Below the pieces are notes generated by a model. It did no database searches. It was given only the letters and a program-made list of their open reading frames with translations, and was not told the origin of the DNA. The translations under genes and the position numbers were made by a program. A stretch of 64,000 nt of DNA. Origin: Kocuria rosea subsp. polaris. GTDB taxonomy: Bacteria; Actinomycetota; Actinomycetes; Actinomycetales; Micrococcaceae. Positions 27,729-35,551 of the stretch are shown piece after piece. Numbering within the stretch: position 1 is the stretch's first letter; every line of letters starts with the position of its first letter. Where the stretch lies: the NCBI GenBank assembly GCA_023896275.1, contig MLDA01000015.1, positions 45,584-109,583 of the forward strand, given 5' to 3'.

Positions 27729-29063
27729 CTACTTCTGGGTGAATCCCTGTTCAGCGGCGTACTTCTCGAGGCTCGTCTGCAGGTCGTCCAGGGCCGCGTC
27801 CGCGTCCTTTTCACCTTCCGTCATCGCGAAGAGCTGCTCAGTGAGCTGGTCGTACGCGTAGTTCTGGAACGGGCTGAAGGTGAAGCCCTCGTAGCCCTGG
27901 GCGGACTCGAGGAAAACCTCGTCGTTGATCTTTTGACCGCCGAAGAACTCGTACTCGAGGTCGCGGAAGTAATCCGACTCAAGCATCGGGGTCCACAGCG
28001 GGAAGAGTGCCGCTTCCTCGATGCCGATCTTCCAGGCCTCCTCGGTGCCGAAGATCTCCTTGGCGACCGTCGCGGCTGCCTCCTTGTCGTCGGCCTGTTC
28101 TGTCACGGCGAAGGTGGAACCGCCCCAGTTGACCTGCACCGGGTTCGCCTCGTCCCACTGCGGCAGCGGCGCCGCGCGCCATTCGGCCTCGGGATCGGTG
28201 TCGGAGAGGCCCTGCAGGTAGCCCGGGCCCCAGGCGGCGGCCAGATAGATCGCGTAGGTGCCGTCGACGAGCTTGGTGTTGTAGTCCGCGGTGAACGCGT
28301 CGTCCGTGGAGACGAGGTCGTCCTCGACCAGATCCTGCCAGTAGCTCAGGACGTCTTTGGAAGCCTGGTCATTCACCTCGATGCCGATCTCCTGCGGGTT
28401 CGCGGAGTCGTACTCCCACGGCGTGGAGCCCGCCTGGGCGAAGAGGGCCTGGTTGAAGGCGCGCCCGTTGGTCGGGAAGTTGGCCAGCACGCCCGGGGCG
28501 TCCTCACTCTGGAGCGTCTCAGCCGCCGCTCGGAATTCGTCCCACGTCGTGGGCGGGGCGATGTCGTACTCGTCCAAGATGTCCTGACGGTAGAGCATGC
28601 CCATCGGGCCTCCGTCGACGGGGACCGCGTAAACCGCGTCGCCGCTGGACACGTCGCTCCAGGCGCCCTCGGTGTAGTTGCCGGCGATGTCGGCGACGCC
28701 GTATTCGGAGAGGTCCGTCAGGGCGTCACGGATCGAGAAGCTGGAGAGCACCTCGGCCTCGAGCATGATGACGTCCGGGGCGCCGGAGCCGGCCTCGATG
28801 GCCGTCGAGAACTTGGTGTACTGGTCGTTGCCCTGACCGGCGTTGGTCCAGCAGACCTGCACGTCGTCGTGCGTTTCGTTGAAGTGGTCGACGACCTGCT
28901 CGAACGCGGGGTACCAGGCCCAGACGGAGACCTGTGTCGCGTCGTCCTTCAGGATGTCGTTGGTGCAGTTCGCCGCTTTCTCGCCGCCGCAGGCCGCCAG
29001 GCCGGCGATCGACAGAGCAGCGATCGACGTCGCGGCGAAAACCCTAGAAGTCTTGGACTTCAT
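27729..29063 (-). CDS. Sugar ABC transporter substrate-binding lipoprotein
   Basis: 444 residues from ATG at 29063. A lipoprotein signal peptide with lipobox AGLAAC puts the lipidated Cys at 25. The mature part has the family-1 binding-protein fold: WYPAFEQVVDHFNE near the start, NWGGSTFAVTEQ and EEAALFPLWTP later. It captures the sugar outside the membrane for the two permeases. GH51 next to it suggests arabino-oligosaccharides. The upstream region carries a perfect operator palindrome for the adjacent LacI regulator. It is the first gene of the operon. Confidence 0.93.
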   Translation of the reverse strand: MKSKTSRVFAATSIAALSIAGLAACGGEKAANCTNDILKDDATQVSVWAWYPAFEQVVDHFNETHDDVQVCWTNAGQGNDQYTKFSTAIEAGSGAPDVIMLEAEVLSSFSIRDALTDLSEYGVADIAGNYTEGAWSDVSSGDAVYAVPVDGGPMGMLYRQDILDEYDIAPPTTWDEFRAAAETLQSEDAPGVLANFPTNGRAFNQALFAQAGSTPWEYDSANPQEIGIEVNDQASKDVLSYWQDLVEDDLVSTDDAFTADYNTKLVDGTYAIYLAAAWGPGYLQGLSDTDPEAEWRAAPLPQWDEANPVQVNWGGSTFAVTEQADDKEAAATVAKEIFGTEEAWKIGIEEAALFPLWTPMLESDYFRDLEYEFFGGQKINDEVFLESAQGYEGFTFSPFQNYAYDQLTEQLFAMTEGEKDADAALDDLQTSLEKYAAEQGFTQK

Positions 29064-29153
29064 GGTTCTACTTCCTCTCAAGGTGGAATCAGCGTTGTTC
29101 CCGATGGCGGTATCCCTCGCGGCCTCCCGCGGATTCGTACTGCCAGCCATCAA

Positions 29154-29181
29154 GTACAACGTTGTACTGTAAACGTTGTAC
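29154..29181 (-). promoter_or_regulatory. Operator pair upstream of the arabino-oligosaccharide operon
   Basis: GTACAACGTTGTAC (29154-29167) is a perfect 14-bp palindrome. TAAACGTTGTAC follows at 29170-29181 as an imperfect second copy. The ACAACGTTGT core is repeated before the lacI-type gene at 30281. LacI-family proteins bind such CG-centred palindromes. Confidence 0.85.
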
Positions 29182-29234
29182 CACCAATCATGAGGGCGAG
29201 TGTGATCTATGTCAAGCAGTTCTCGTGACCCGCC

Positions 29235-30248
29235 TCACGCGGCGGCGGTGGACTCTCGTCGCCGAATCTCGAACTCGGCCAGCCGCGTCTCGACGGGTCC
29301 CCCATGGCCCGCGTCGTTGATGCGCTGCAACAGTGTCTTGACCGCGGTCCGGGCGATCCAGCCCCGGCCGGGATCGACCGTGGTCAGCGATGGGATCGAG
29401 TACGGCGTCTCTTCGAGGTCGTCGAATCCCATGACAGCGACGTCGGCGGGCACGGAAATCCCCGCCTCCTGGAGCACGCGCATCGCTCCCAGCGCGAGCG
29501 TGTCATTCAGGCCGAAGACGGCGTCGAAGTCGACACCCCGCGCTAGCAGCTCGCGCATGCAGGTGGCGCCGTTGGCGCGGTGCCACAGCCCCGAATGGGC
29601 GATCAGGTTCGGGTCGTACTCGATGCCAGCGGCCGCGAGCGCCTCGCGATAGCCGCTTAGCCGGAGCCCGGCGGACCCGACAACCTCACCCTCGTGCGCG
29701 CCGACGACGGCGATCCGGCGCCGCCCGGAATCGAGGAGGTACTCGGTGGCCGCTCGCGCTGCGGCGACGTTCTGCATCGTCACGTGATCAGCGGGCCCCG
29801 CGAAGATGCGCTCACCCAAAATGACGAGCGGATAGTCGACCTCGAGCGCACCGACGTCCTCCTGCCCCATGCCGAGCGGCGAGAAGATCAGCCCGTCGGT
29901 CATGTTCAGCCGCGGACTCTTCAGCAGCGCCAGCTCACGCTCGCGGTCGCCACCGGTCTGTTCGACCAGCACGACGACGCCGGCCGCCTCCGCAGCCCCG
30001 ATCACCTCGGCTGCCAGCTCGGCGAAGTAGCTCAGCGCAAGATCGGGCACGGCCAGCGTGATCGCCCCCTTGCGGCCCGAGCGCAGGCCACGGGCCGTGA
30101 GGTTGGGCGTGTAGCCGAGTTCAGCAATGGCTGCCTCGACCTTGGCGCGCGTGGCGCTGCCGACGTTCGGCCGGTCGTTAATGACGTTCGACACGGTCTT
30201 GATCGACACCTGGGCCATCCGGGCGACGTCGTGCAGGGTGGCAGCCAT
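29235..30248 (-). CDS. LacI-family regulator of the arabino-oligosaccharide locus
   Basis: 337 residues from ATG at 30248 (MAATLHDVARMAQVSIKTVS). A standard LacI helix-turn-helix and hinge (LTARGLRSGRKGAI) precede a periplasmic-binding-protein-like sensor domain. It should repress the operon to its left until an arabinose-type sugar binds. An ACAACGTTGT operator lies before its own start, so it probably controls itself as well. Transcribed in the same direction as the operon, with the operon promoter just beyond its 3' end. Confidence 0.93.
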   Translation of the reverse strand: MAATLHDVARMAQVSIKTVSNVINDRPNVGSATRAKVEAAIAELGYTPNLTARGLRSGRKGAITLAVPDLALSYFAELAAEVIGAAEAAGVVVLVEQTGGDRERELALLKSPRLNMTDGLIFSPLGMGQEDVGALEVDYPLVILGERIFAGPADHVTMQNVAAARAATEYLLDSGRRRIAVVGAHEGEVVGSAGLRLSGYREALAAAGIEYDPNLIAHSGLWHRANGATCMRELLARGVDFDAVFGLNDTLALGAMRVLQEAGISVPADVAVMGFDDLEETPYSIPSLTTVDPGRGWIARTAVKTLLQRINDAGHGGPVETRLAEFEIRRRESTAAA

Positions 30249-30280
30249 GGCCCCTCCGATCAGTTGCAGGTGCAAGCACT

Positions 30281-30294
30281 ATACAACGTTGTAC
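30281..30294 (-). promoter_or_regulatory. Operator upstream of the LacI-family gene
   Basis: ATACAACGTTGTAC matches the operon operator at 29154 in 13 of 14 bases and lies 33 bp before the regulator start. It predicts autoregulation. Confidence 0.82.
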
Positions 30295-30345
30295 GGTGCC
30301 GCGGTGGGGCGACCCGTCGGGCCGCCCCTTGGCGTGGCAGTGCGG

Positions 30346-31056
30346 TTAGCGCCCGGCGCTGCCGAGGACCACCGAGATCTCGACGGGGACGTTCTCCGTC
30401 TGGTAGATCGTCCCGATGCCCAACTGGTCCGCCACATCGCGGGCCGTCGTCGCTGCCCAGTCGTTCTTGTAGTACACCACGCTCGGCTCCACCTGCCGGG
30501 TCCAGTTGCCCGAGACGACCTGGGTGTACCCGCCCGAACGCAGCTGCGCCGTATTCGTGCCCGCCAGGCCGCCGATTCCGGAGCCGTTGTACACGCCGAC
30601 GGGCAGGTTCCGGTCGAGCACTCCGTCGGACTCGTCAGCGGCGGAGTCCTCGCTCGCGTCCGCCTCGGGCGTTTCGTCCACGAGGTCGGCAGCCTCCGAC
30701 TCGTCGGCGGTGTCCGGCTCGCCGGAGCCGGGCGCCGCGGTTTCCTCGGGGCTGCTGGAGGCCTCGGCGGATTCTTCGTCGTCCGGATCCTCGGAAGCCG
30801 AGGCGGAGTCGGAAGCGGGGGCACTCACGGAAGCCGACGGCGGTGCGCTCGGCGCCGCCTGCTGGTCGCCACCGAAGGTGGGACGCAGGAGGAAGAAGGC
30901 GACGAGACCGATGAGGATCGCGGCGACGCCGAAGATCAGGATCGGCCACAGTCCGCCGCGGCGCGCCGGGGCCATGCCGGCGGCGAGCCGGTGGACACCC
31001 TGACGGTCGGTGTACTCGGGGACACGATCGAACTCGTCGCTCGGATACTTACTCAT
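30346..31056 (-). CDS. Membrane-anchored LytR C-terminal domain protein
   Basis: 236 residues from ATG at 31056. A cytoplasmic N-terminus, one membrane helix at about 36-60 (LWPILIFGVAAILIGLVAFF), then a long Ser/Ala/Asp/Glu disordered stretch at about 65-145. It ends in a LytR_C domain (LPVGVYNGSGIGGLAG, DVADQLGIGTIY, VEISVVLG). LytR_C occurs at the end of wall-polymer ligases or alone, as here; its function is unknown but wall-linked. Its start overlaps the DUF3263 gene by 8 bp. Confidence 0.85.
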   Translation of the reverse strand: MSKYPSDEFDRVPEYTDRQGVHRLAAGMAPARRGGLWPILIFGVAAILIGLVAFFLLRPTFGGDQQAAPSAPPSASVSAPASDSASASEDPDDEESAEASSSPEETAAPGSGEPDTADESEAADLVDETPEADASEDSAADESDGVLDRNLPVGVYNGSGIGGLAGTNTAQLRSGGYTQVVSGNWTRQVEPSVVYYKNDWAATTARDVADQLGIGTIYQTENVPVEISVVLGSAGR

Positions 31057-31396
31057 GACCTTCCTTCGATGAAGCGTCTGCGCTACGCGAGGCGGCGTCG
31101 GAATCGGTGGTGCGGGTGTCATTGCTAGTCACGTCGACTCTACCGGCGGCGGTTGTCCGCCGGGCGGCGACGCGTCGACGCGTCGAACGTAGTCTACGCA
31201 ACCGAGTGACCAGCATCGGGTCGTACGCCAGCGCACCGTCGGTGTCGATGAGCACATTGAGTTGCTGGTAGTAGTGCGTAGGGCTGACGTCGAAGCGGGC
31301 CCGGATCTCCTGCTCCTTGGCCCCGGCGTACTTGAAGTGCAGCTTCTCGAGCTGCAGCATACGCTTCTCGAGCTCGCTGAGCTCACCTCTGGACAT
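31049..31396 (-). CDS. DUF3263 family protein
   Basis: 115 residues from ATG at 31396. Residues 5-72 (ELEKRMLQLEKLHFKYAGAK, VSPTHYYQQLNVLID, DPMLVTRLRRLR) match DUF3263, a small helical actinobacterial family that looks like a DNA-binding helix-turn-helix protein. The tail is basic, then Ser/Thr/Asp-rich. It is followed with an 8-bp overlap by the LytR_C gene, a conserved pairing in this phylum. Confidence 0.85.
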   Translation of the reverse strand: MSRGELSELEKRMLQLEKLHFKYAGAKEQEIRARFDVSPTHYYQQLNVLIDTDGALAYDPMLVTRLRRLRSTRRRVAARRTTAAGRVDVTSNDTRTTDSDAASRSADASSKEGHE

Positions 31397-31489
31397 GCTC
31401 CCCCTCGCGGACCGACACGGAATCCCCCAGTTTAGTCGCCCGCGCCGCGCGCGCCTGGTCGCGCCGCCCGCCGCGTCATAATGGTTGCC

Positions 31490-32206
31490 ATGCGGATGGC
31501 AAAGGATTGGGAACAGGCTCTCGCACCCGTCGCCGGCGAGCTGGCGGCCGTGCAGGAACGCGTCGAGGCGCGCCGCGCCGCCGGCGAGGACATCCTGCCG
31601 GGGGCGAACGACGTCCTGCGCGCGTTCGAGCAGCCGCTGGCCGCGACCCGCGTCGTCGTCCTGGGCCAGGACCCGTACCCGACCCCCGGCCACGCGATCG
31701 GGCTCTCCTTCGCCGTCGAGTCCCACGTGCGTCCGCTGCCCCGCTCGCTGGGCAACATCTACACGGAGCTGCGCGACGACGTCGAACTCGCCCCGCCGTC
31801 CCACGGCGACCTCTCCGCGTGGTCGGGCCAGGGCGTGCTGCTGCTCAACCGCGTGCTCACCGTCACCGCTGGCGAGGCGGGTTCGCACCGCGGGCTCGGC
31901 TGGGAACGCATCACCGAGGCGGCGATCCGGGCGGTCGCCGAGCGCAGTGCCCAGACCGGCGCCCCGCTCGTCGCGATTCTCTGGGGCAAGGACGCGCAGC
32001 AGGCGCGCCCCCTGCTCTCCGCGGGCGAGGAACGCGGCACGACGGCGGTAATCACCTCCGCGCACCCGTCTCCCCTGTCGGCGCGTCGCGGGTTCTTCGG
32101 GTCGCGGCCGTTCAGCCGCGCCAACGAGTTCCTGCGCAGCCACGGCGCCGAGCCCATCGACTGGTCGCTGCCGCCGGCCGAGCCCGCCGGCGACACGCTC
32201 TTCTGA
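31490..32206 (+). CDS. ung: Uracil-DNA glycosylase
   Basis: 238 residues from ATG at 31490. [11 protein letters not shown] holds the catalytic Asp and water-activating loop, LLLNRVLTV is the uracil-binding strand, and [17 protein letters not shown] has the catalytic His and the DNA-intercalation loop. It removes uracil from DNA. An ATG at 31481 is also in frame, but a CATAAT sequence at 31477-31482 could be a -10 element that starts a leaderless message at about 31490. No ribosome site is visible, which fits that reading. Confidence 0.95.
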   Translation: MRMAKDWEQALAPVAGELAAVQERVEARRAAGEDILPGANDVLRAFEQPLAATRVVVLGQDPYPTPGHAIGLSFAVESHVRPLPRSLGNIYTELRDDVELAPPSHGDLSAWSGQGVLLLNRVLTVTAGEAGSHRGLGWERITEAAIRAVAERSAQTGAPLVAILWGKDAQQARPLLSAGEERGTTAVITSAHPSPLSARRGFFGSRPFSRANEFLRSHGAEPIDWSLPPAEPAGDTLF

Positions 32207-32211
32207 TCGGG

Positions 32212-34092
32212 TCAGCGGCGGCGGATCCGGCGCCGCTCGTGCGTGTTCCATCCCTTGGTCAGCGGGCGAGCGATCGTATCGCCGAGCACGATGCCGCCGG
32301 CGATCGCCAAGATGATGCCGAAGGCGTTGAAGATCTCACTCAGGCCGAGGGTGATGTCCCCGGTTTCCATGGTGATGCCGTAGATCGCACGGAAGATCAT
32401 CAGACCGGGCAGCAGGAACATCATCGCCGGGACGGCGACGACCAGCTGCGGTGCACCGAGCCGCAGGGCCACCCAACGGCCCGCGACGCCGATGACGACG
32501 GCAGCGCCGGCTGGGGCCAGCCGCTCCCCCACGCCGACGCCGAGAACCGCGAGCAGGGAGCCGTATCCGAGCAGGGCGACGCCAGCCGTCGGCAGCAGCA
32601 GCCGGGGGGCGCTCTGCTCGAAGATCGAGGCGCTGAAGACCGCGACGCCGACGAAGACGGCCATGAGCCACGTCGGGTAGGTGACCGTGGGGATCTCGGT
32701 GATGTCAATGCTCTCGACGCCGAACAGGTCGCCGACAACCAAGCCGGTGATGATGCCGGCGAAGATCCCGCCGAAGACCAGGAGCGCGGAGAAGAGCCGA
32801 CCCGCGGCGGTCACCGGGAAGCCGTTGATCGCATCCTGGACGCTCGAGACCAGCCGGGTGCTCGGCAGCAACAGCATGATCCCGCCGGCGACCACGACCG
32901 CCGGCGAGATCGGCACGCTGAGCCGCCACAGCAGCAGCGCCGACGCGGTGATGAAGAGCGAGGCCAGCCCGACGGAGAAGAACTCCGGGATGCGCCACTT
33001 CCCCGAGATCTTCAGGACCTGCCAGACTCCCGTGAACGAGAGCAAAGCGATGAGCGCGCCGAGCCAGCTGCCGCCGATGAAGAGTACGAACGAGCCGCTG
33101 AAGACGCCGCCGGCGACGTCGGCCAGCCAGCGCGGGAACGGCTTCGGCTTGGACGTGATGACACCGAGCTGGTCGATCGCCTCGCGTCGTGTGACGTCGC
33201 CGGCGACGATATCGGCCACGAGCTGATGCACGAGCGCCAGCCCCGCATAGTTGCTCGTCCACGAACGGACGACGCGGAGCAGGCTCACCGGGTGCTGGTC
33301 GTCACCGGAGTAGTTGATGTGGATCGACTGGTTGGTGATGTCCACGTCGACGTTGCGCAGTCCGAACGAGGCCGTGACTGCGATGATGCTGGTCTCGGCT
33401 TCGAGAGCGCCGGCGCCGAACCTGAACATCGTTTCAGCCAAGTCCAGCGTGAACTCGAGAGTCTCCCGGGTGTCCGCCCCCGCCATGCCGATCTGGACCA
33501 TCGGATTCGCGTACGGGCTGCCGACGAGCCGATCGACGATCGAGAACGCCTGGGTGGGCGGGTGCTCCGACTCCAGGATCTTCGAGAAGACCCGCCTGGC
33601 GCCCGGCTTCGGGACCCACGTCGCCCGCCGGTCCGGACGCCCGAACGGCAGCCGGATGGCCGGCCCAGTCGACGTAGCCGGGCCCCGCGGGGAAGTGATC
33701 GGGGTCGTCGGCGCGGTGGGCGGGCCGCGGCGGATACGACGTTTGGGTCGGGCCGGCGGTGCCGTGCGCGCGGCGGACGCGTTGGCCCCCGTGGGACGCT
33801 CCGTCGTCGGGCCGGTTCCCGGGGACGACGACGGGGCGCCGCGGTCCTCGCGCACCGTGTCGATGGGCCGCGTGTAGGGGTCGACGCCGGGCTGAGCCGG
33901 GCCGGTGTGCACAGGGGTCGCGTTGGTGGGTGGTGCGAAGGGGTTGTCGATCTGGGCGGTCGTGACCCGAGGCAGCGCCTCGGCTACGGGATAGGCGTCC
34001 GTCCCAGGGCGGACGTCGTACACCGCTGCGGCCTCCCCGCTCGACGCCTCGTCGCCCGACGGTTCGGGCTCGAATGGCTGCGTCCGACTCAC
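32212..34092 (-). CDS. thrE: ThrE-type threonine/serine exporter with long N-terminal extension
   Basis: 626 residues from GTG at 34092 with GGAGGTGA upstream. The first 165 residues are disordered and rich in Pro, Thr and Arg. A cytoplasmic domain follows (VDRLVGSPYANPMVQIGMAG, HQLVADIVAGDVTRREAIDQL). The rest is a ten-helix membrane domain made of the ThrE_1 (DUF1212) and ThrE_2 (DUF3815) halves, ending NTHERRRIRRR. Corynebacterium ThrE exports threonine and serine by proton antiport. The extension is much longer than needed for transport and its purpose is unknown. Converges on ung with a 5-bp gap. Confidence 0.85.
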   Translation of the reverse strand: MSRTQPFEPEPSGDEASSGEAAAVYDVRPGTDAYPVAEALPRVTTAQIDNPFAPPTNATPVHTGPAQPGVDPYTRPIDTVREDRGAPSSSPGTGPTTERPTGANASAARTAPPARPKRRIRRGPPTAPTTPITSPRGPATSTGPAIRLPFGRPDRRATWVPKPGARRVFSKILESEHPPTQAFSIVDRLVGSPYANPMVQIGMAGADTRETLEFTLDLAETMFRFGAGALEAETSIIAVTASFGLRNVDVDITNQSIHINYSGDDQHPVSLLRVVRSWTSNYAGLALVHQLVADIVAGDVTRREAIDQLGVITSKPKPFPRWLADVAGGVFSGSFVLFIGGSWLGALIALLSFTGVWQVLKISGKWRIPEFFSVGLASLFITASALLLWRLSVPISPAVVVAGGIMLLLPSTRLVSSVQDAINGFPVTAAGRLFSALLVFGGIFAGIITGLVVGDLFGVESIDITEIPTVTYPTWLMAVFVGVAVFSASIFEQSAPRLLLPTAGVALLGYGSLLAVLGVGVGERLAPAGAAVVIGVAGRWVALRLGAPQLVVAVPAMMFLLPGLMIFRAIYGITMETGDITLGLSEIFNAFGIILAIAGGIVLGDTIARPLTKGWNTHERRRIRRR

Positions 34093-34221
34093 CTGGTCAC
34101 CTCCCCGTTTCTCGCTTCGATTCCCCACTGTACAACCGCGGACGGGCCCGCGGACACGGTGGGAATAGATACCTTGGACACACCGTTATTAGATGCAAAC
34201 ACATATTTATTGGAGGCTTAC

Positions 34222-35256
34222 ATGGGCAAGAAACTGGAACTGGGTGCCGAGACCTTCGGCGACGTCAACGTCGTGGAAGAGACCACAGGCGCGGCGCACG
34301 CACGCGTGCTGCGCGACGTCGTCGAGGAGGGCGTGGTCGCCGACCAGTCGGGCCTCGACTTCTTCGGCGTGGGTGAGCACCACCGTGCCGACTATGCGGT
34401 CTCCGCGCCCGAGGTCGTGTTGTCCGCGATCGCCGCGCGCACCGACCGGATCCGCCTGGGCTCAGCCGTCACGGTGCTCAGCTCAGACGATCCGGTGCGT
34501 GTGTTCCAGCGGTTCGCGACGCTCGACGGGATCTCGAGTGGTCGCGCGGAGATGATTCTGGGGCGCGGCTCGTTCATCGAGTCGTTCCCCCTGTTCGGCC
34601 ACGACCTGGGTGACTACGAGATTCTCTTCGAGGAGAAGCTCGCCCTCATGGCGAAGCTCTTGAAGGAGGAACCGACGACGTGGGCGGGTACCACGCGCTC
34701 GCGGCTGAGCGCGCAGGACGTCTACCCGAAGACGGCGGACGGGATGCGTGCCTGGGTCGGCGTCGGCGGAAGCCCCGAGTCCGTCGTCCGCGCCGCGCGG
34801 CACGGCCTGCCGCTGATGCTCGCGATCATCGGCGGTGACCCGCTGGCGTTCGCCCCGCTCGCCGACCTCTACCGCAGGGAGCTCACGGCTTTCGGGCATG
34901 ACACACGGCCGGTCGCCGCGCACCTGCACGGCTTCGTCGCCGACACGGATGAGGAAGCCGCCGAGCAGCTCTGGCCGCACTACTTCGCGCAGATGACGAA
35001 GATGGGCCGAGAGCGCGGATGGCGCGGCTACGGCCGCGGGCAGTTCGAGGCCGCAATCGGCCCGGGCGGCAACCTGCTCGTCGGCGCTCCGGAGACCGTG
35101 GCGAGGAAGATCGCGCACATCGCGACGAATCTGGGCCTCGAGCGACTCGACGTGAAAACGAGCAACGGTACGCTCGAACACGACCGAATTGTGCACAGCA
35201 TCGAGCTGCTCGGCGACCGGGTCGCCCCGCTCGTCCACGACATGATGGCCGGCTGA
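34222..35256 (+). CDS. LLM-class flavin-dependent oxidoreductase (luciferase-like)
   Basis: 344 residues from ATG at 34222 with TTGGAGG upstream. Luciferase-like TIM barrel: FFGVGEHHRADYAVSAPEVV, IRLGSAVTVLSSDDPVRVFQ, RAEMILGRGSFIESFPLFG and AWVGVGGSPESVVRAA. These flavin enzymes use FMNH2 and O2, or F420, to oxidise varied substrates, which cannot be inferred here. A very long open frame covers the region upstream, but it is antisense to thrE and not coding. Confidence 0.92.
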   Translation: MGKKLELGAETFGDVNVVEETTGAAHARVLRDVVEEGVVADQSGLDFFGVGEHHRADYAVSAPEVVLSAIAARTDRIRLGSAVTVLSSDDPVRVFQRFATLDGISSGRAEMILGRGSFIESFPLFGHDLGDYEILFEEKLALMAKLLKEEPTTWAGTTRSRLSAQDVYPKTADGMRAWVGVGGSPESVVRAARHGLPLMLAIIGGDPLAFAPLADLYRRELTAFGHDTRPVAAHLHGFVADTDEEAAEQLWPHYFAQMTKMGRERGWRGYGRGQFEAAIGPGGNLLVGAPETVARKIAHIATNLGLERLDVKTSNGTLEHDRIVHSIELLGDRVAPLVHDMMAG

Positions 35257-35270
35257 GCGGCCCCGGGGCG

Positions 35271-35324
35271 CGCAGTGACGAGTGGCGGTCTCGAACGCGC
35301 CGGAGAACGCCACTCGTCACTGCG
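35271..35324. repeat. Long interrupted palindrome
   Basis: CGCAGTGACGAGTGGCG (35271-35287) is perfectly repeated in inverse at 35308-35324, with a further TCTC/GAGA pair inside the 20-base centre. It lies 15 bp after the oxidoreductase stop codon. It has no T run, so it is a poor terminator. It looks like a dispersed intergenic palindrome (REP- or MITE-like). Confidence 0.65.
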
Positions 35325-35349
35325 GACACGCTCCGCACCACCAAAAACC

Positions 35350-35379
35350 AATGGCCCCGGTCCGCAGACCGGGGCCATT
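35350..35379 (-). terminator. Terminator of tRNA-Val
   Basis: A 13-bp perfect stem AATGGCCCCGGTC (35350-35362 with 35367-35379). On the minus strand it is followed by GGTTTTTGG. It lies directly after the tRNA-Val 3' end and may also end the converging oxidoreductase transcript. Confidence 0.9.
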
Positions 35380-35388
35380 CTCTATCGG

Positions 35389-35462
35389 TGGATCTTACTG
35401 GACTCGAACCAGCGACCTTTCGCGTGTGAGGCGAACGCTCTAACCAACTGAGCTAAAGATCC
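35389..35462 (-). tRNA. tRNA-Val (anticodon CAC)
   Basis: Acceptor GGATCTT pairs with AAGATCC. The anticodon stem is TTCGC/GCGAA with loop CTCACAC, giving CAC, which reads GUG. The T loop is TTCGAGT. 74 bases; CCA is not encoded. Confidence 0.95.
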
Positions 35463-35551
35463 GTGCAACTGCGCCGCATCGGGCACCAGAACATCTTAAC
35501 CCGCCGATGCCGGGCCGCCAAATCCTGGCCCGGCGCCGGCGGGAGGTCAGA

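Noticed and set aside
31507..35256. Open frame of about 1,249 codons on the plus strand
   Set aside because: It runs out of frame through ung and antisense to thrE, with Arg/Asp/Gly-rich nonsense protein. Only its last 344 codons (from 34222) form a real gene, the flavin oxidoreductase.
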